The notes under the pieces are model-generated. The model saw only the letters and a list, made by a program, of their open reading frames with translations. It did not search any database and was not told the DNA's origin. The position numbers and the translations under genes are program-made. From JAFDBW01 sp963825575 (GTDB lineage: Bacteria; Desulfobacterota; Desulfuromonadia; Desulfuromonadales; BM103), in the NCBI GenBank assembly GCA_963825575.1, contig CAWGUB010000006.1, forward strand, positions 186,001-250,000: a stretch of DNA of 64,000 nucleotides, read 5' to 3'. Position 1 is the stretch's first letter. Each line of letters begins with the position of its first letter. Positions 25,371 to 33,717 of this stretch are shown here, piece after piece.

Positions 25371-27578
25371 ATGACATCTGAAGCACAACATTTGCAGGCT
25401 GCAGAAATCGCGGTCGTTGCGCCACTTGACAAAACCCTCACCTATGCCGTGCCGGAAAGGCTGGCCGGGAATCTCCGGGTCGGCAGTCGCGTGCGGGTTC
25501 CTCTTGGACGGCGGCAGGTGGTCGGATATGTCATGAAGCGGGTTGATCCGGACGGCGCAGCCCTGAAAGAGATTCTGGAAATCATCGATCCCCACCCGCT
25601 GTTCCACGAACGTCATGCTTCTTTCTACCTGCGTGCTGCGCGCTATTACGATTATCCGCCGGGTGAGGCCGTGCGCACGGCGCTGCCGGCCGGACTCTCT
25701 GCACCTGATGTCAGCCCGCCGGTCCTGCGTGACAGGCTTTACCGGCCGACTGCAGGTGATGAAGAGCCTAAAGGCGGGCGCCAACGCGAGATCCTCGGGT
25801 TCATCCGGGGAGAAAAAACTGCCAGCCTGAGCATGCTTCGCGGTAAATTCACCGCGCCTCATGCTGCACTGCAACGGCTTGTGGAGCTTGGCTTCCTTGA
25901 GGTCGAAGAAATCGAAAGACTCCGCGACCCTTTTGCCGAAATTGCCGTGCAGGAGCATCATGCCGTTGAATTGAATCCGGCCCAGCAGGAGGCTGTCAAC
26001 AGCGTCGTTCAGGCTCTGCAATCGAAACAGTTTCAACCTTTTCTTCTGCATGGTGTGACCGGCAGCGGAAAAACTGAAGTCTATTTGCGCGCGATCGCGG
26101 AGACCCTGGAACATGGTCGCCAGGCACTGGTCCTGGTCCCTGAAATCGCCCTGACGCCACAACTGGTTGCCCGTTTCCGTAGCTGGTTCCAGGAGCTTGA
26201 TATCGACCTGGCCGTGTTGCACTCAGGGTTGTCGGACGGTGAGCGTTACGATGCCTGGTGCAGGGTTGCCCGGGGTGATGTTGATGTGGTGATCGGCGCT
26301 CGCTCGGCAGTCTTTGCGCCCCTCGATGATCTGGGGCTGATCGTCGTTGATGAAGAGCACGACGGCAGCTACAAACAATCGGAGGGCTTCCGCTACAACG
26401 CACGTGATCTGGCCCTGATGCGCGGCCAGCGTGACCAGGCCGTCGTTCTTCTGGGGAGCGCGACACCGGCCCTGACGACCTACCAGAGGGCGATTGATGA
26501 GCACCTTACGTACCTAAATCTGCCCGAACGTACTGCTGATCGACCCCTGCCCAGTGTGCACCTGATCGATCTTTCTGAACACCGGCAAGAGAGTCTTTTG
26601 AGTGAACCCCTGCGAGTGGCCCTGGAGGAAACCCTGGCGGCCGGTGAACAGGCGTTGCTGCTGCTCAATCGCAGGGGGTACGCCCCGTTTCTCCTCTGTC
26701 ACGACTGTGGCGCCGCCCTGCGCTGCCCGAATTGCGACATCACCCTGACTTACTCTCAGGTGCAGCGCTCCCTGCGCTGCCATTACTGTGACTTCCGCCA
26801 GCCCCCTCCGGACAGTTGTGATCGTTGCAATGGGGTTGGGCTTCTCCCCGAAGGAATGGGTACGGAGCGCCTTGAAGAGGAAATCCGGCAGAACTTTCCC
26901 GACGCCAGAGTGGCGCGGATGGATCGTGACACCACAATGCGCAAGGGGGCCCACCATTGCCTGGTCGACCAGATGTCGGCTGGAGAGATTGATGTCCTGA
27001 TCGGTACCCAGATGATTGCCAAGGGCCATGATTTCCCGGCGGTGACACTGGTCGGGGTCCTCAATGCCGACACGGCGCTTAACATGCCCGACTTTCGCAG
27101 CGCCGAACGGGTTTTCTCCCTGCTCAGCCAGGTTGCCGGGCGGGCGGGGCGAGGCGATCGTCCCGGGCGGGTCCTGATCCAGACTTACGCTGTGGACAAT
27201 TCTGCCCTCGATTACGTGACCCGGCATGATTATCGCGGCTTTGCCGAACTGGAGCTGACACAGCGCCAGGCCCTGGCCTACCCGCCTTTCGGTCACCTGG
27301 TCAACCTGGTTTTAAGCAGTAACGATGCAGCCAGGGTGAAGGGGGCTGCAGAGCAGTTGGCAATTGAACTTGCCCGGGCAGGTGATGATGTCGAAGTGCT
27401 CGGGCCGGCTCCTTGTCTGTTGGCGCGCCTGCGCAACCGGCACCGCATGCAGATCCTGCTTAAGGCAAAGCAGCGCGACCCCCTGCGCCGGAATATTGTT
27501 TTATTGGGCAGGTTGAAAAAAGGGCTGCCGCCGGGTGTACAACTGACGGTTGATATTGATCCGGTCGATATGTTCTGA
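25371..27578 (+). CDS. priA: Primosomal protein N' (replication restart helicase)
   Basis: 735 residues, typical PriA. It has an N-terminal DNA-binding domain, then a helicase core with Walker A GVTGSGKTEVYLRA, DEEH box IVVDEEHDGSYKQ and VLLGSATP. Eight zinc cysteines follow in CHDCGAALRCPNC and CHYCDF..CDRC, then GTQMIAKGHDFPAVTLVG and QVAGRAGRGDRPG. It reloads DnaB at stalled forks. The gene begins a run with mltA and yqgE. Confidence 0.97.
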   Translation: MTSEAQHLQAAEIAVVAPLDKTLTYAVPERLAGNLRVGSRVRVPLGRRQVVGYVMKRVDPDGAALKEILEIIDPHPLFHERHASFYLRAARYYDYPPGEAVRTALPAGLSAPDVSPPVLRDRLYRPTAGDEEPKGGRQREILGFIRGEKTASLSMLRGKFTAPHAALQRLVELGFLEVEEIERLRDPFAEIAVQEHHAVELNPAQQEAVNSVVQALQSKQFQPFLLHGVTGSGKTEVYLRAIAETLEHGRQALVLVPEIALTPQLVARFRSWFQELDIDLAVLHSGLSDGERYDAWCRVARGDVDVVIGARSAVFAPLDDLGLIVVDEEHDGSYKQSEGFRYNARDLALMRGQRDQAVVLLGSATPALTTYQRAIDEHLTYLNLPERTADRPLPSVHLIDLSEHRQESLLSEPLRVALEETLAAGEQALLLLNRRGYAPFLLCHDCGAALRCPNCDITLTYSQVQRSLRCHYCDFRQPPPDSCDRCNGVGLLPEGMGTERLEEEIRQNFPDARVARMDRDTTMRKGAHHCLVDQMSAGEIDVLIGTQMIAKGHDFPAVTLVGVLNADTALNMPDFRSAERVFSLLSQVAGRAGRGDRPGRVLIQTYAVDNSALDYVTRHDYRGFAELELTQRQALAYPPFGHLVNLVLSSNDAARVKGAAEQLAIELARAGDDVEVLGPAPCLLARLRNRHRMQILLKAKQRDPLRRNIVLLGRLKKGLPPGVQLTVDIDPVDMF

Positions 27579-27611
27579 TGTAGGATATAGTTTGAGAGAG
27601 TGAGAGGATAA

Positions 27612-28784
27612 ATGTTCAGACAACGTTGGCTGATTGTGATGCTTTGCATATTGCTGGTCTCCTGTGCCCGCCCGCCCGAACCACCACCAGTGGTTGAAGA
27701 GCCGGTCGTAATCGAGAAACCTGTCGCTGAAGAAGAGGTCCCGATTCTGCGGCCCGTCACCTGGCAGGAGATCCCCGGCTGGCGCGAGGATGACCCGAGC
27801 CTGGCGCTTGGCGCTTTTCTGGAGAGCTGCAGCGCTTTGCGCTGGCGCCCGGAGTGGCAGTCACCCTGCCAGCAGGCAGCCGCCATGGAGCAGGTTGGAG
27901 AGGATGAGGTGCGACAGTTCTTTGAACAGAATTTTGTGCCGCACCAGGTCCGACAGCCGGATGGCTCTGTCGAAGGTCTGATGACCGGTTATTACGTCCC
28001 GAACCTGAGGGGCAGTCGCTATGCGTCATCGGAATACCCGTACCCGCTCTATCGTCGTCCCGATGACCTGCTGACCATCGACCTGAGTGATGTTTATCCA
28101 GACCTGGGTGATTACCGGTTACGCGGCCGTCTTGACGGCCAGCGGGTCATCCCTTACTGGGATCGGGGGGGGATAGATAGCTATGACCGGCCCCTGGCCG
28201 GCCAGGAGCTCCTCTGGGTTGCCGACCCCGTTGAACTCTTTTTCCTCCATATCCAGGGCTCAGGGCGCATCCTGCTTGATAGTGGCGAGTCGGTCATGGT
28301 CAACTATGCAGATCAGAACGGCCACCCGTACAGGTCGATCGGCAAGTACCTGCTTGATCGCGGCGTCATGGAACGTCACGAGATGTCAATGCAGAACATC
28401 CGCAGATGGGCGACGAACAATCCGATAGAGGTCAAAGCCCTGCTCAACCAGAATCCGAGTTATGTTTTCTTCCGTGAGCTGGACAGCGAGGTAAAGAGCC
28501 CGCCCGGTGCGCTCGGGGTTCCCCTGACACCGGGGCGCAGCCTCGCCGTTGACCGGCGTTATATACCCCTTGGCGTGCCGGTTTTTGTCGAGACCAGCTG
28601 GCCTAACAGCGACCAGCCGTTACAGCGCCTGATGATCGCACAGGATACAGGAGGTGCGATTAAGGGCCGGGTTCGTGGCGATTTTTTCTGGGGAATGGGT
28701 GATGACGCCGGGGCAAAGGCCGGAAGCATGAAACAAGCCGCAAAGTTCTGGGTACTGCTGCCCAATACGATTGAGGAGCAATAA
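27612..28784 (+). CDS. mltA: Membrane-bound lytic murein transglycosylase A
   Basis: 390 residues. Lipoprotein signal ending in lipobox LLVSC (Cys at about 18), then a proline-rich linker. The MltA domain (about 110-290) contains VEGLMTGYYVPNLRG and FLHIQGSGRILLDSG. The C-terminal 3D domain contains IAQDTGGAIKGRVRGDFFWG with its catalytic Asp region. It cleaves peptidoglycan glycan strands to 1,6-anhydro products in the periplasm. AGAGAGTGAGAGG lies before ATG 27612. The stop overlaps the yqgE start by one base. Confidence 0.94.
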   Translation: MFRQRWLIVMLCILLVSCARPPEPPPVVEEPVVIEKPVAEEEVPILRPVTWQEIPGWREDDPSLALGAFLESCSALRWRPEWQSPCQQAAAMEQVGEDEVRQFFEQNFVPHQVRQPDGSVEGLMTGYYVPNLRGSRYASSEYPYPLYRRPDDLLTIDLSDVYPDLGDYRLRGRLDGQRVIPYWDRGGIDSYDRPLAGQELLWVADPVELFFLHIQGSGRILLDSGESVMVNYADQNGHPYRSIGKYLLDRGVMERHEMSMQNIRRWATNNPIEVKALLNQNPSYVFFRELDSEVKSPPGALGVPLTPGRSLAVDRRYIPLGVPVFVETSWPNSDQPLQRLMIAQDTGGAIKGRVRGDFFWGMGDDAGAKAGSMKQAAKFWVLLPNTIEEQ

Positions 28785-29383
28785 TGATCTACCCGCTGCA
28801 ATCCTTGAAGGTTCTCTTTTTGTTTCTGACGCTGTGCACGGTTTTTACCCCATTGAGCCTGCATGCTTTTGCCCCGGCCAAGGGGATGTTCCTGGTTGCC
28901 GATGAGGGGATGGTCGATCCACGGTTCAAGGCCCGGGTGATCCTGCTCATCCAGCATGATGCCAATGGCTCCGCAGGGCTGATCGTTAACCGAAGCAGCA
29001 GGCTGCAGCTGAACGCTGTGCTGCCGAAAGAGTCACAACTTGACCTGCAGGGCAGGACTCTCTCATACGGTGGGCCGGTCGAACCGAATACCCTGCTCGC
29101 CCTGGTCAAGGTGCACAGGAACCCCCCTGAACCGGCCGAAGAAATCCTCACCGGCCTCTACTTAACGGGAGTCGGAGTTCTGGATGTGTGGCCTGACTTC
29201 GATGGCGAAGTGATCAACTACCGTGCGTTTGTCGGGTATACCGGATGGGCTCCGGGACAACTGAATCACGAAATGCAGCGCGGCAGCTGGCATGTTGTCC
29301 CGGCGGATGAGGACAGTGTCTTTGCCGGGCGGGATGAAACGTTATGGGAAAGTCTGAACAGCAGGGTTGGTGCAGGGGAATGA
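28784..29383 (+). CDS. YqgE/AlgH family protein with a signal peptide
   Basis: 199 residues. From about residue 30 the whole UPF0301 domain is present: KGMFLVADEGMVDPRFKARV, HDANGSAGLIVNR, SYGGPVEPNTLLAL, and GYTGWAPGQLNHEMQRGSWH followed by VVPADEDSVF. The unusual part is the first about 28 residues (LKVLFLFLTLCTVFTPLSLH, then AFA), a clear Sec signal, whereas family members usually start directly with the domain and are cytoplasmic. It overlaps mltA by one base and may act with it at the cell wall, which is inference. Confidence 0.88.
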   Translation: MIYPLQSLKVLFLFLTLCTVFTPLSLHAFAPAKGMFLVADEGMVDPRFKARVILLIQHDANGSAGLIVNRSSRLQLNAVLPKESQLDLQGRTLSYGGPVEPNTLLALVKVHRNPPEPAEEILTGLYLTGVGVLDVWPDFDGEVINYRAFVGYTGWAPGQLNHEMQRGSWHVVPADEDSVFAGRDETLWESLNSRVGAGE

Positions 29384-29416
29384 TCGCCTGATCATGCTCT
29401 TCTGCTCTGCGCCGGT

Positions 29417-30127
29417 TTAACCCAGTCGCTTGAGGAGCCCCTTGACGACCGCATCGAGCCGGGCCTGGTCTTCTTCAAGGAGATTCAGAAAACGCAATCC
29501 GCCCAGTTGCAGGCCGTTGCTCTGCTCCTCCCCGATCCAGATGACCTCGGCAAGGCCACAGATGATCCCTTGCTTGTCTCCGATCGACAAATAGACCAGG
29601 GCCAGCTCAGCCATGTTGACCGGGGGCTGCATGGGCAGGCGGATTCCGCCACCGGCAAGGTTGACCAGATATTTGTTGAATTCGGTGAACTCTGCGGCGG
29701 AAACTCCGGATTTGATCTTGTCCAGGTGTTCGCGCCAGAGCCGGCGCATTTCCGAGAGATTGCCCTCGCTGCGTTTGAGCCCCACCCAGGCGTTGACGTC
29801 AACGCGTGGGTAAATCCGGCGAGAGATAAACTCCAGGTCCCCTTCAAACTCCAGTCGGATGTCTTGGCTGCTGATTTTCTCGACGAACGATGCGGTCAGG
29901 CGCAAACCCATCCCCTTGCTGTCGGTCATGACCTCGAACTTCATCTCTGGTTCGAAAGGGTAGGAGTCGGCGGCATCCGAGCCGTAGGGCAGGGCCAGGT
30001 CCAGCTGCATCGGCTGGCTGCTCATGGCATAGCCGGAGATCGTATCCACGGCAGGCGGCTCCTCATCGCTGTAGAGCCGCTTGATAAAAACCTTCTGCCC
30101 TTTATTGAAGTATTTCCCGAATGACAT
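29417..30127 (-). CDS. PilZ-like c-di-GMP-binding protein
   Basis: 236 residues. An N-terminal barrel-like domain is followed by a PilZ-like domain. RRIYPRVDVNAW (about 107-118) fits the R-x3-R switch and NLAGGGIRLP (about 156-165) stands where (D/N)-x-S-x2-G is expected, with A for S. It could bind c-di-GMP. It is the last gene of a minus-strand run after the aroK-like gene and the quinone oxidoreductase gene. Output partner unknown. Confidence 0.75.
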   Translation of the reverse strand: MSFGKYFNKGQKVFIKRLYSDEEPPAVDTISGYAMSSQPMQLDLALPYGSDAADSYPFEPEMKFEVMTDSKGMGLRLTASFVEKISSQDIRLEFEGDLEFISRRIYPRVDVNAWVGLKRSEGNLSEMRRLWREHLDKIKSGVSAAEFTEFNKYLVNLAGGGIRLPMQPPVNMAELALVYLSIGDKQGIICGLAEVIWIGEEQSNGLQLGGLRFLNLLEEDQARLDAVVKGLLKRLG

Positions 30128-30157
30128 ATAGCTCAGAGTTATAGGTTGTCGGTCTGC

Positions 30158-30670
30158 TTATCCGCAGACCTGTTCTTCGATTGCCGCAGCAACGGCTTCC
30201 ACCGTCATCCCGGCGCCCGAAATTGTTATTTCAGCGAAGTTTTTATAAAGCGGCTGGCGCTCCAGGTAAAGTTGTTCGTAGCTTTCACCCGGGCCAATAA
30301 CCAGGCCGCGGGTGTCCATGTCATGGACTCTGGTCAGCAATTCTTCCAGCGGGATGTCGATGAAGACGAGCTGTCCCAGCGCCCTGAGGCGGTCCATGGC
30401 CCGCGCACTATACACCGCAGAACCTCCTGTTGCAACTACGCTGTGAGTGGTTTCCAGGCCACAGAGGTTGTCCGCCTCGAGCTCCTTGAATCTCTCCATT
30501 CCTTCGCGAGCGATGATCTCCTGCAGACGACCGCGCTGTTTGGTCTGCAGCAGCAGGTCGGTGTCGATAAAGTTGTACCCGAGGCGTTTTGCCAAGAGTA
30601 CGCCAACCGTGCTCTTGCCGGCACCGGGCATGCCGATCAGGATAATATTCAGGGCACAATCTGTACGCAT
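30158..30670 (-). CDS. Shikimate kinase family protein, divergent active site
   Basis: 170 residues with P-loop IGMPGAGKSTVG and DTDLLLQ (about 36-42), the normal aroK layout. Three usual signature points differ: the FRxxE arginine is lysine (FKELE), the GGG shikimate loop is GGS (VATGGSAV), and the lid is short. RQPLY near the C-terminus is retained. It may still be AroK, or a related kinase of another substrate. It sits 19 bases after the quinone oxidoreductase gene and before a PilZ gene, not with aromatic pathway genes. Confidence 0.7.
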   Translation of the reverse strand: MRTDCALNIILIGMPGAGKSTVGVLLAKRLGYNFIDTDLLLQTKQRGRLQEIIAREGMERFKELEADNLCGLETTHSVVATGGSAVYSARAMDRLRALGQLVFIDIPLEELLTRVHDMDTRGLVIGPGESYEQLYLERQPLYKNFAEITISGAGMTVEAVAAAIEEQVCG

Positions 30671-30689
30671 GCGTTTCTAAAGCCTCACG

Positions 30690-31679
30690 TCAGTCAGAAA
30701 TTTTCAAGACGATCTTGCCGAAGTGCTTGTCCTCTTCCATCATCCGATGGGCTTCGATCACCTCGTCGATGGTAAAGGCTTTTTCGATGATTGGGACGAT
30801 GGTGCGATCGGCGAATTTCGGCAAGGCGCGCCGGGTGAACTCGGTGACGATCTCGGCTTTTTCCGGCACTGGACGGGAGCGCAGCACCGAGCCGATGATC
30901 TGCTGGCGTTTGACCATCATCAGGGCCAGGTTGAGCTCGGCCTTGATGCCGCTGATGACCCCGATCAGCACCAGTTTGCCCTTGTAGGCGAGCGACTTCA
31001 TATTCGGGCCCAGGTACTTGGCACCGACATGGTCGAGGATCAGGTCAACACCCTTCTTGTTCGTGTACTCCTTGACGATCTCGGTAAAGTCCGGATTCTC
31101 AATGTAGTTGATGACCATGTCGGCACCGAGCTCACTGACCCGGTCCAGCTTGGTCGGATGGGCCGTGACGATCAGCTTGCTGTTCGGCGTCAACGCTTTG
31201 CTGAGTTGGATCGCCGCCGTGTTGACGCCGCCACCGCCACCGTGGAAGATCGCAGTCTGACCGTCCTGGAAGTTGCCGATCATGAAGACGTTGAGGAACG
31301 CGGTAATGTAGGATTCGCAGATGCAGGCAGCCTCTTCGAAGCTGACGCTGTCTGGGATGTGCATCAGGTGGCTGGCGTAAGCCACGGCGTACTCGGCGTA
31401 ACCGCCGCCGCCGACCAGGCTGATAACCCGGTCGCCAACGTTCCATCCTGATACTCCCTGGCCGATTTCCGCGATGGTCCCTGATACTTCGAGGCCGAGG
31501 ATCTCTGAGTCTCCGGGAGGGGGCGGGTAGTTGCCCTGGCGCTGGACCAGGTCAGGGCGGTTGATCGAGGTGGCAACCACCTTGACCAGGACTTCGCCCT
31601 CTTTCGGGGTCGGCTTGTCGACTTCGCCGATCTTGAGTACCTCCACGCCGCCGAATTCATCCATCAATACTGCTTTCAT
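30690..31679 (-). CDS. NAD(P)H quinone oxidoreductase, PIG3-like zinc-free MDR
   Basis: About 329 residues, medium-chain reductase superfamily. GroES-like half with INRPDLVQRQGNYPPPPG and VGDRVISLVGGGGYAEYA; nucleotide-binding half with IFHGGGGGVNTAAIQLSKAL. There are no zinc cysteine clusters, so it is a quinone reductase type like human PIG3. GGAGATT lies before ATG 31679. It leads a string with the aroK-like and PilZ genes. The physiological acceptor is unknown. Confidence 0.87.
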   Translation of the reverse strand: MKAVLMDEFGGVEVLKIGEVDKPTPKEGEVLVKVVATSINRPDLVQRQGNYPPPPGDSEILGLEVSGTIAEIGQGVSGWNVGDRVISLVGGGGYAEYAVAYASHLMHIPDSVSFEEAACICESYITAFLNVFMIGNFQDGQTAIFHGGGGGVNTAAIQLSKALTPNSKLIVTAHPTKLDRVSELGADMVINYIENPDFTEIVKEYTNKKGVDLILDHVGAKYLGPNMKSLAYKGKLVLIGVISGIKAELNLALMMVKRQQIIGSVLRSRPVPEKAEIVTEFTRRALPKFADRTIVPIIEKAFTIDEVIEAHRMMEEDKHFGKIVLKISD

Positions 31680-31720
31680 CTTCAATCTCCTTTATAAATC
31701 CTGTCTGTTTATTTCATACC

Positions 31721-31823
31721 GGCCACCAAGTCACTAAGACACAAAGTATATTAAATCGTCAGGTTTTATCCATAAGTTTACCGCAGTATTTGCCTTTGCT
31801 TTGAGCCTTGGGGTCTTCGTGGC
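31721..31823. repeat. Small dispersed intergenic repeat (GGCCACCAAG type)
   Basis: Starts GGCCACCAAGTCACTAAGAC and ends CTTGGGGTCTTCGTGGC, imperfect inverted ends around about 70 unrelated bases. A second copy with the same ends lies at 42958-43077, and fragments occur near 25251-25320 and 56640-56663. No coding content. Confidence 0.6.
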
Positions 31824-31828
31824 AAATC

Positions 31829-32536
31829 TTATTCCCCCTGGTTGCGTTCAAATCGATAACCTCGCCCCCGCACCGTCAGGAAGTGCCGGGGGGTGGTCGG
31901 GTCCTGCTCAAAATATTTGCGCAGCCTGACCACAAAGTTGTCGAGGGTGCGGGTTTCGGTGTCTTCTGCCAGGCCCCACACCGATCTCAGCAACTCGGCA
32001 CGGGTCAGGGTTTCTCCTTCACGGGCAAAGAAGGTCTCCAGCATGCGGCCTTCGAGTTCGGTGAGTCGGATTGCACCGTTGGCCGTGTCTGCCTGGAGGT
32101 TCTTCAGGTCGACACGGTTGCCGTCGAACTGGTAATTCTCATCCCTGCTTAAGTCTGGTTGATACCACGCCGATCGCTTCAGCATGCCGCTGATCCGCAA
32201 CAGGAACTCTTCGAGGTTGAATGGCTTGCTCAAGTAGTCGTCGGCGCCAACCTGCAGACCTTTAACCCGGTTCTGCTCTTCGCCCAGAGCGGTGAGAATG
32301 AGGATCGGCAGCTGCGGCGAGGTCTTGCGCATCTGTTGGCAAAGGTCTATGCCGTGGCTGTCGGGCAGCATCAGGTCGAGAACGACCAGGTCGAACTGCT
32401 CGCTGGCGAAGATCTGCATGGCGGCGGCCCCGGTCTCCGCGTGAGTGACATGGTAGCCTTCCCGTTCCAGGTTGAAAACCAGGCCCTGGGCGATATGTTC
32501 TTCGTCTTCGACGAGCAGGATACGTGGTGGCTTCAT
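31829..32536 (-). CDS. OmpR-family response regulator
   Basis: About 235 residues from ATG 32536 (GGAGACC upstream). The receiver has E10-D11, phosphoacceptor D54 in VVLDLMLPDSHG, LILTALGEE and KPFNLEEFLLR. The winged helix ends with RTLDNFVVRLRKYFEQ and TVRGRGYRFERNQ. Its ATG overlaps the stop of the following-on-map kinase gene by four bases on the same strand, with the kinase translated first. The signal is unknown. Confidence 0.92.
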   Translation of the reverse strand: MKPPRILLVEDEEHIAQGLVFNLEREGYHVTHAETGAAAMQIFASEQFDLVVLDLMLPDSHGIDLCQQMRKTSPQLPILILTALGEEQNRVKGLQVGADDYLSKPFNLEEFLLRISGMLKRSAWYQPDLSRDENYQFDGNRVDLKNLQADTANGAIRLTELEGRMLETFFAREGETLTRAELLRSVWGLAEDTETRTLDNFVVRLRKYFEQDPTTPRHFLTVRGRGYRFERNQGE

Positions 32537-33513
32537 GAGGTCTCCGCAGTGTCCGGCAGTGGTGCTAACGGCAGACAAATTTTGAAGGTAGTGCCCTGGC
32601 CCTGGCCCTGGCTTTCCACCTTGACCTGACCGTGATGGCGGCGGACGATGGCGTGCACGATGAACAAGCCGAGCCCTGTGCCACGAATGTTCTCATCCTT
32701 GCGGCGGATGCGGTAGAACATGTTGAAGATTTTTTTCTGCTCGTAGGATTCAATGCCGCGGCCTTGGTCGGCGATGGCCAGGCAGCACTTCTTTGCTTCC
32801 ATGCCAAGGCTCACGGTAATCCTCGGGGATTTGTCAGAGTAGAGGATCGCGTTTTCCAGCAGGTTGCGCAAAACCGTCTCCATCGAGTCCTGGTCGATGG
32901 CCGCATGGATGCCCGGGGTGATCTCCATGGTCAGCTTGCCGGCCTTGGGCAAGGCAAACTGCCGGGTACGGAAATATTTTTCGATGAAGGCGCTGAAATC
33001 GATCGTCTGCAGGTCCAGCCGCCAGTGCTTTTGCTCCACCCGGCTGGCTGAAAGGAGGTTGTCAATCAGGCCGTTCAATCGGGTCGCATCGCTCAACATC
33101 GTTTCGAGGAAAACCGCCAGTTTTTCCGGTGGCGGCTGGTGGCGGCGAATGGTTTCCAGATGCAGCTGCAGCGAGGCCAGCGGAGATTTCAGCTCGTGGG
33201 TGACCTGGGAGATGAAATGGCGTTGTTCCCGGACCAGGGCGGACTGCTTCTTCCAGTAGAGGAAGATTACGTAAACACCCACCAGGATTGAAACCAGCAG
33301 CAGCAGGCCTTCGGTCAGAATCAGCCAGTCCGGGCCGCCTACCAGCAGTTCAGGGCTGTACTTCTCCGCCAGCTGTCGCAACTCGCGATGATTGCCGAGG
33401 AACCAGTTCAGCCAGACAATGACCACCAGGACCCATGCCAGCTGGATGCCGATAAACGCCATGAGCGGGTTAAATATGCGTTTCAACCACTTCATAAGCG
33501 ACATTTTTACCAT
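32533..33513 (-). CDS. Membrane sensor histidine kinase
   Basis: 326 residues with two membrane segments (about 15-38 and 64-86) and a short periplasmic loop of about 25 residues. H106 lies in ISQVTHELKSPLASLQLHLE. The ATPase domain has LLENAILYSD, IADQGRGIE and GTGLGLFIVHAIVRRH. The kinase gene comes first and overlaps the response regulator gene, reverse of the common order. The tiny periplasmic loop suggests sensing in or near the membrane. Confidence 0.92.
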   Translation of the reverse strand: MVKMSLMKWLKRIFNPLMAFIGIQLAWVLVVIVWLNWFLGNHRELRQLAEKYSPELLVGGPDWLILTEGLLLLVSILVGVYVIFLYWKKQSALVREQRHFISQVTHELKSPLASLQLHLETIRRHQPPPEKLAVFLETMLSDATRLNGLIDNLLSASRVEQKHWRLDLQTIDFSAFIEKYFRTRQFALPKAGKLTMEITPGIHAAIDQDSMETVLRNLLENAILYSDKSPRITVSLGMEAKKCCLAIADQGRGIESYEQKKIFNMFYRIRRKDENIRGTGLGLFIVHAIVRRHHGQVKVESQGQGQGTTFKICLPLAPLPDTAETS

Positions 33514-33639
33514 TACCGACAGCAGTCGACAAGGAGAAACCAGCTTTAATCTTAAGTCGTAAGCTGCATGAAAGATTAGATTATAGGAGAAGGTCAGGGT
33601 CGCACTATGCGGAAGATTTTACAGAAGTATTACATATTG

Positions 33640-33655
33640 ACAGAGGCCTCTCTGT
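33640..33655. promoter_or_regulatory. Inverted repeat upstream of the NMO-like gene
   Basis: Perfect inverted repeat ACAGAG-GCCT-CTCTGT, 63 bases before the next gene and inside an AT-rich promoter-like stretch (TATTGACA just before, TTAAAAT just after). It may be a regulator site. No regulator can be named. Confidence 0.3.
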
Positions 33656-33717
33656 TAAAATCAATCAAGCATTTAAGGCATATTGCCAAAGATTAATCTG
33701 AAGTTCCAGGAGTCTCA

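Noticed and set aside
33636..33661. TTGACA followed by TAAAAT as a promoter before the NPD-family gene
   Set aside because: The spacer is only 13 bases, too short for a sigma-70 promoter.
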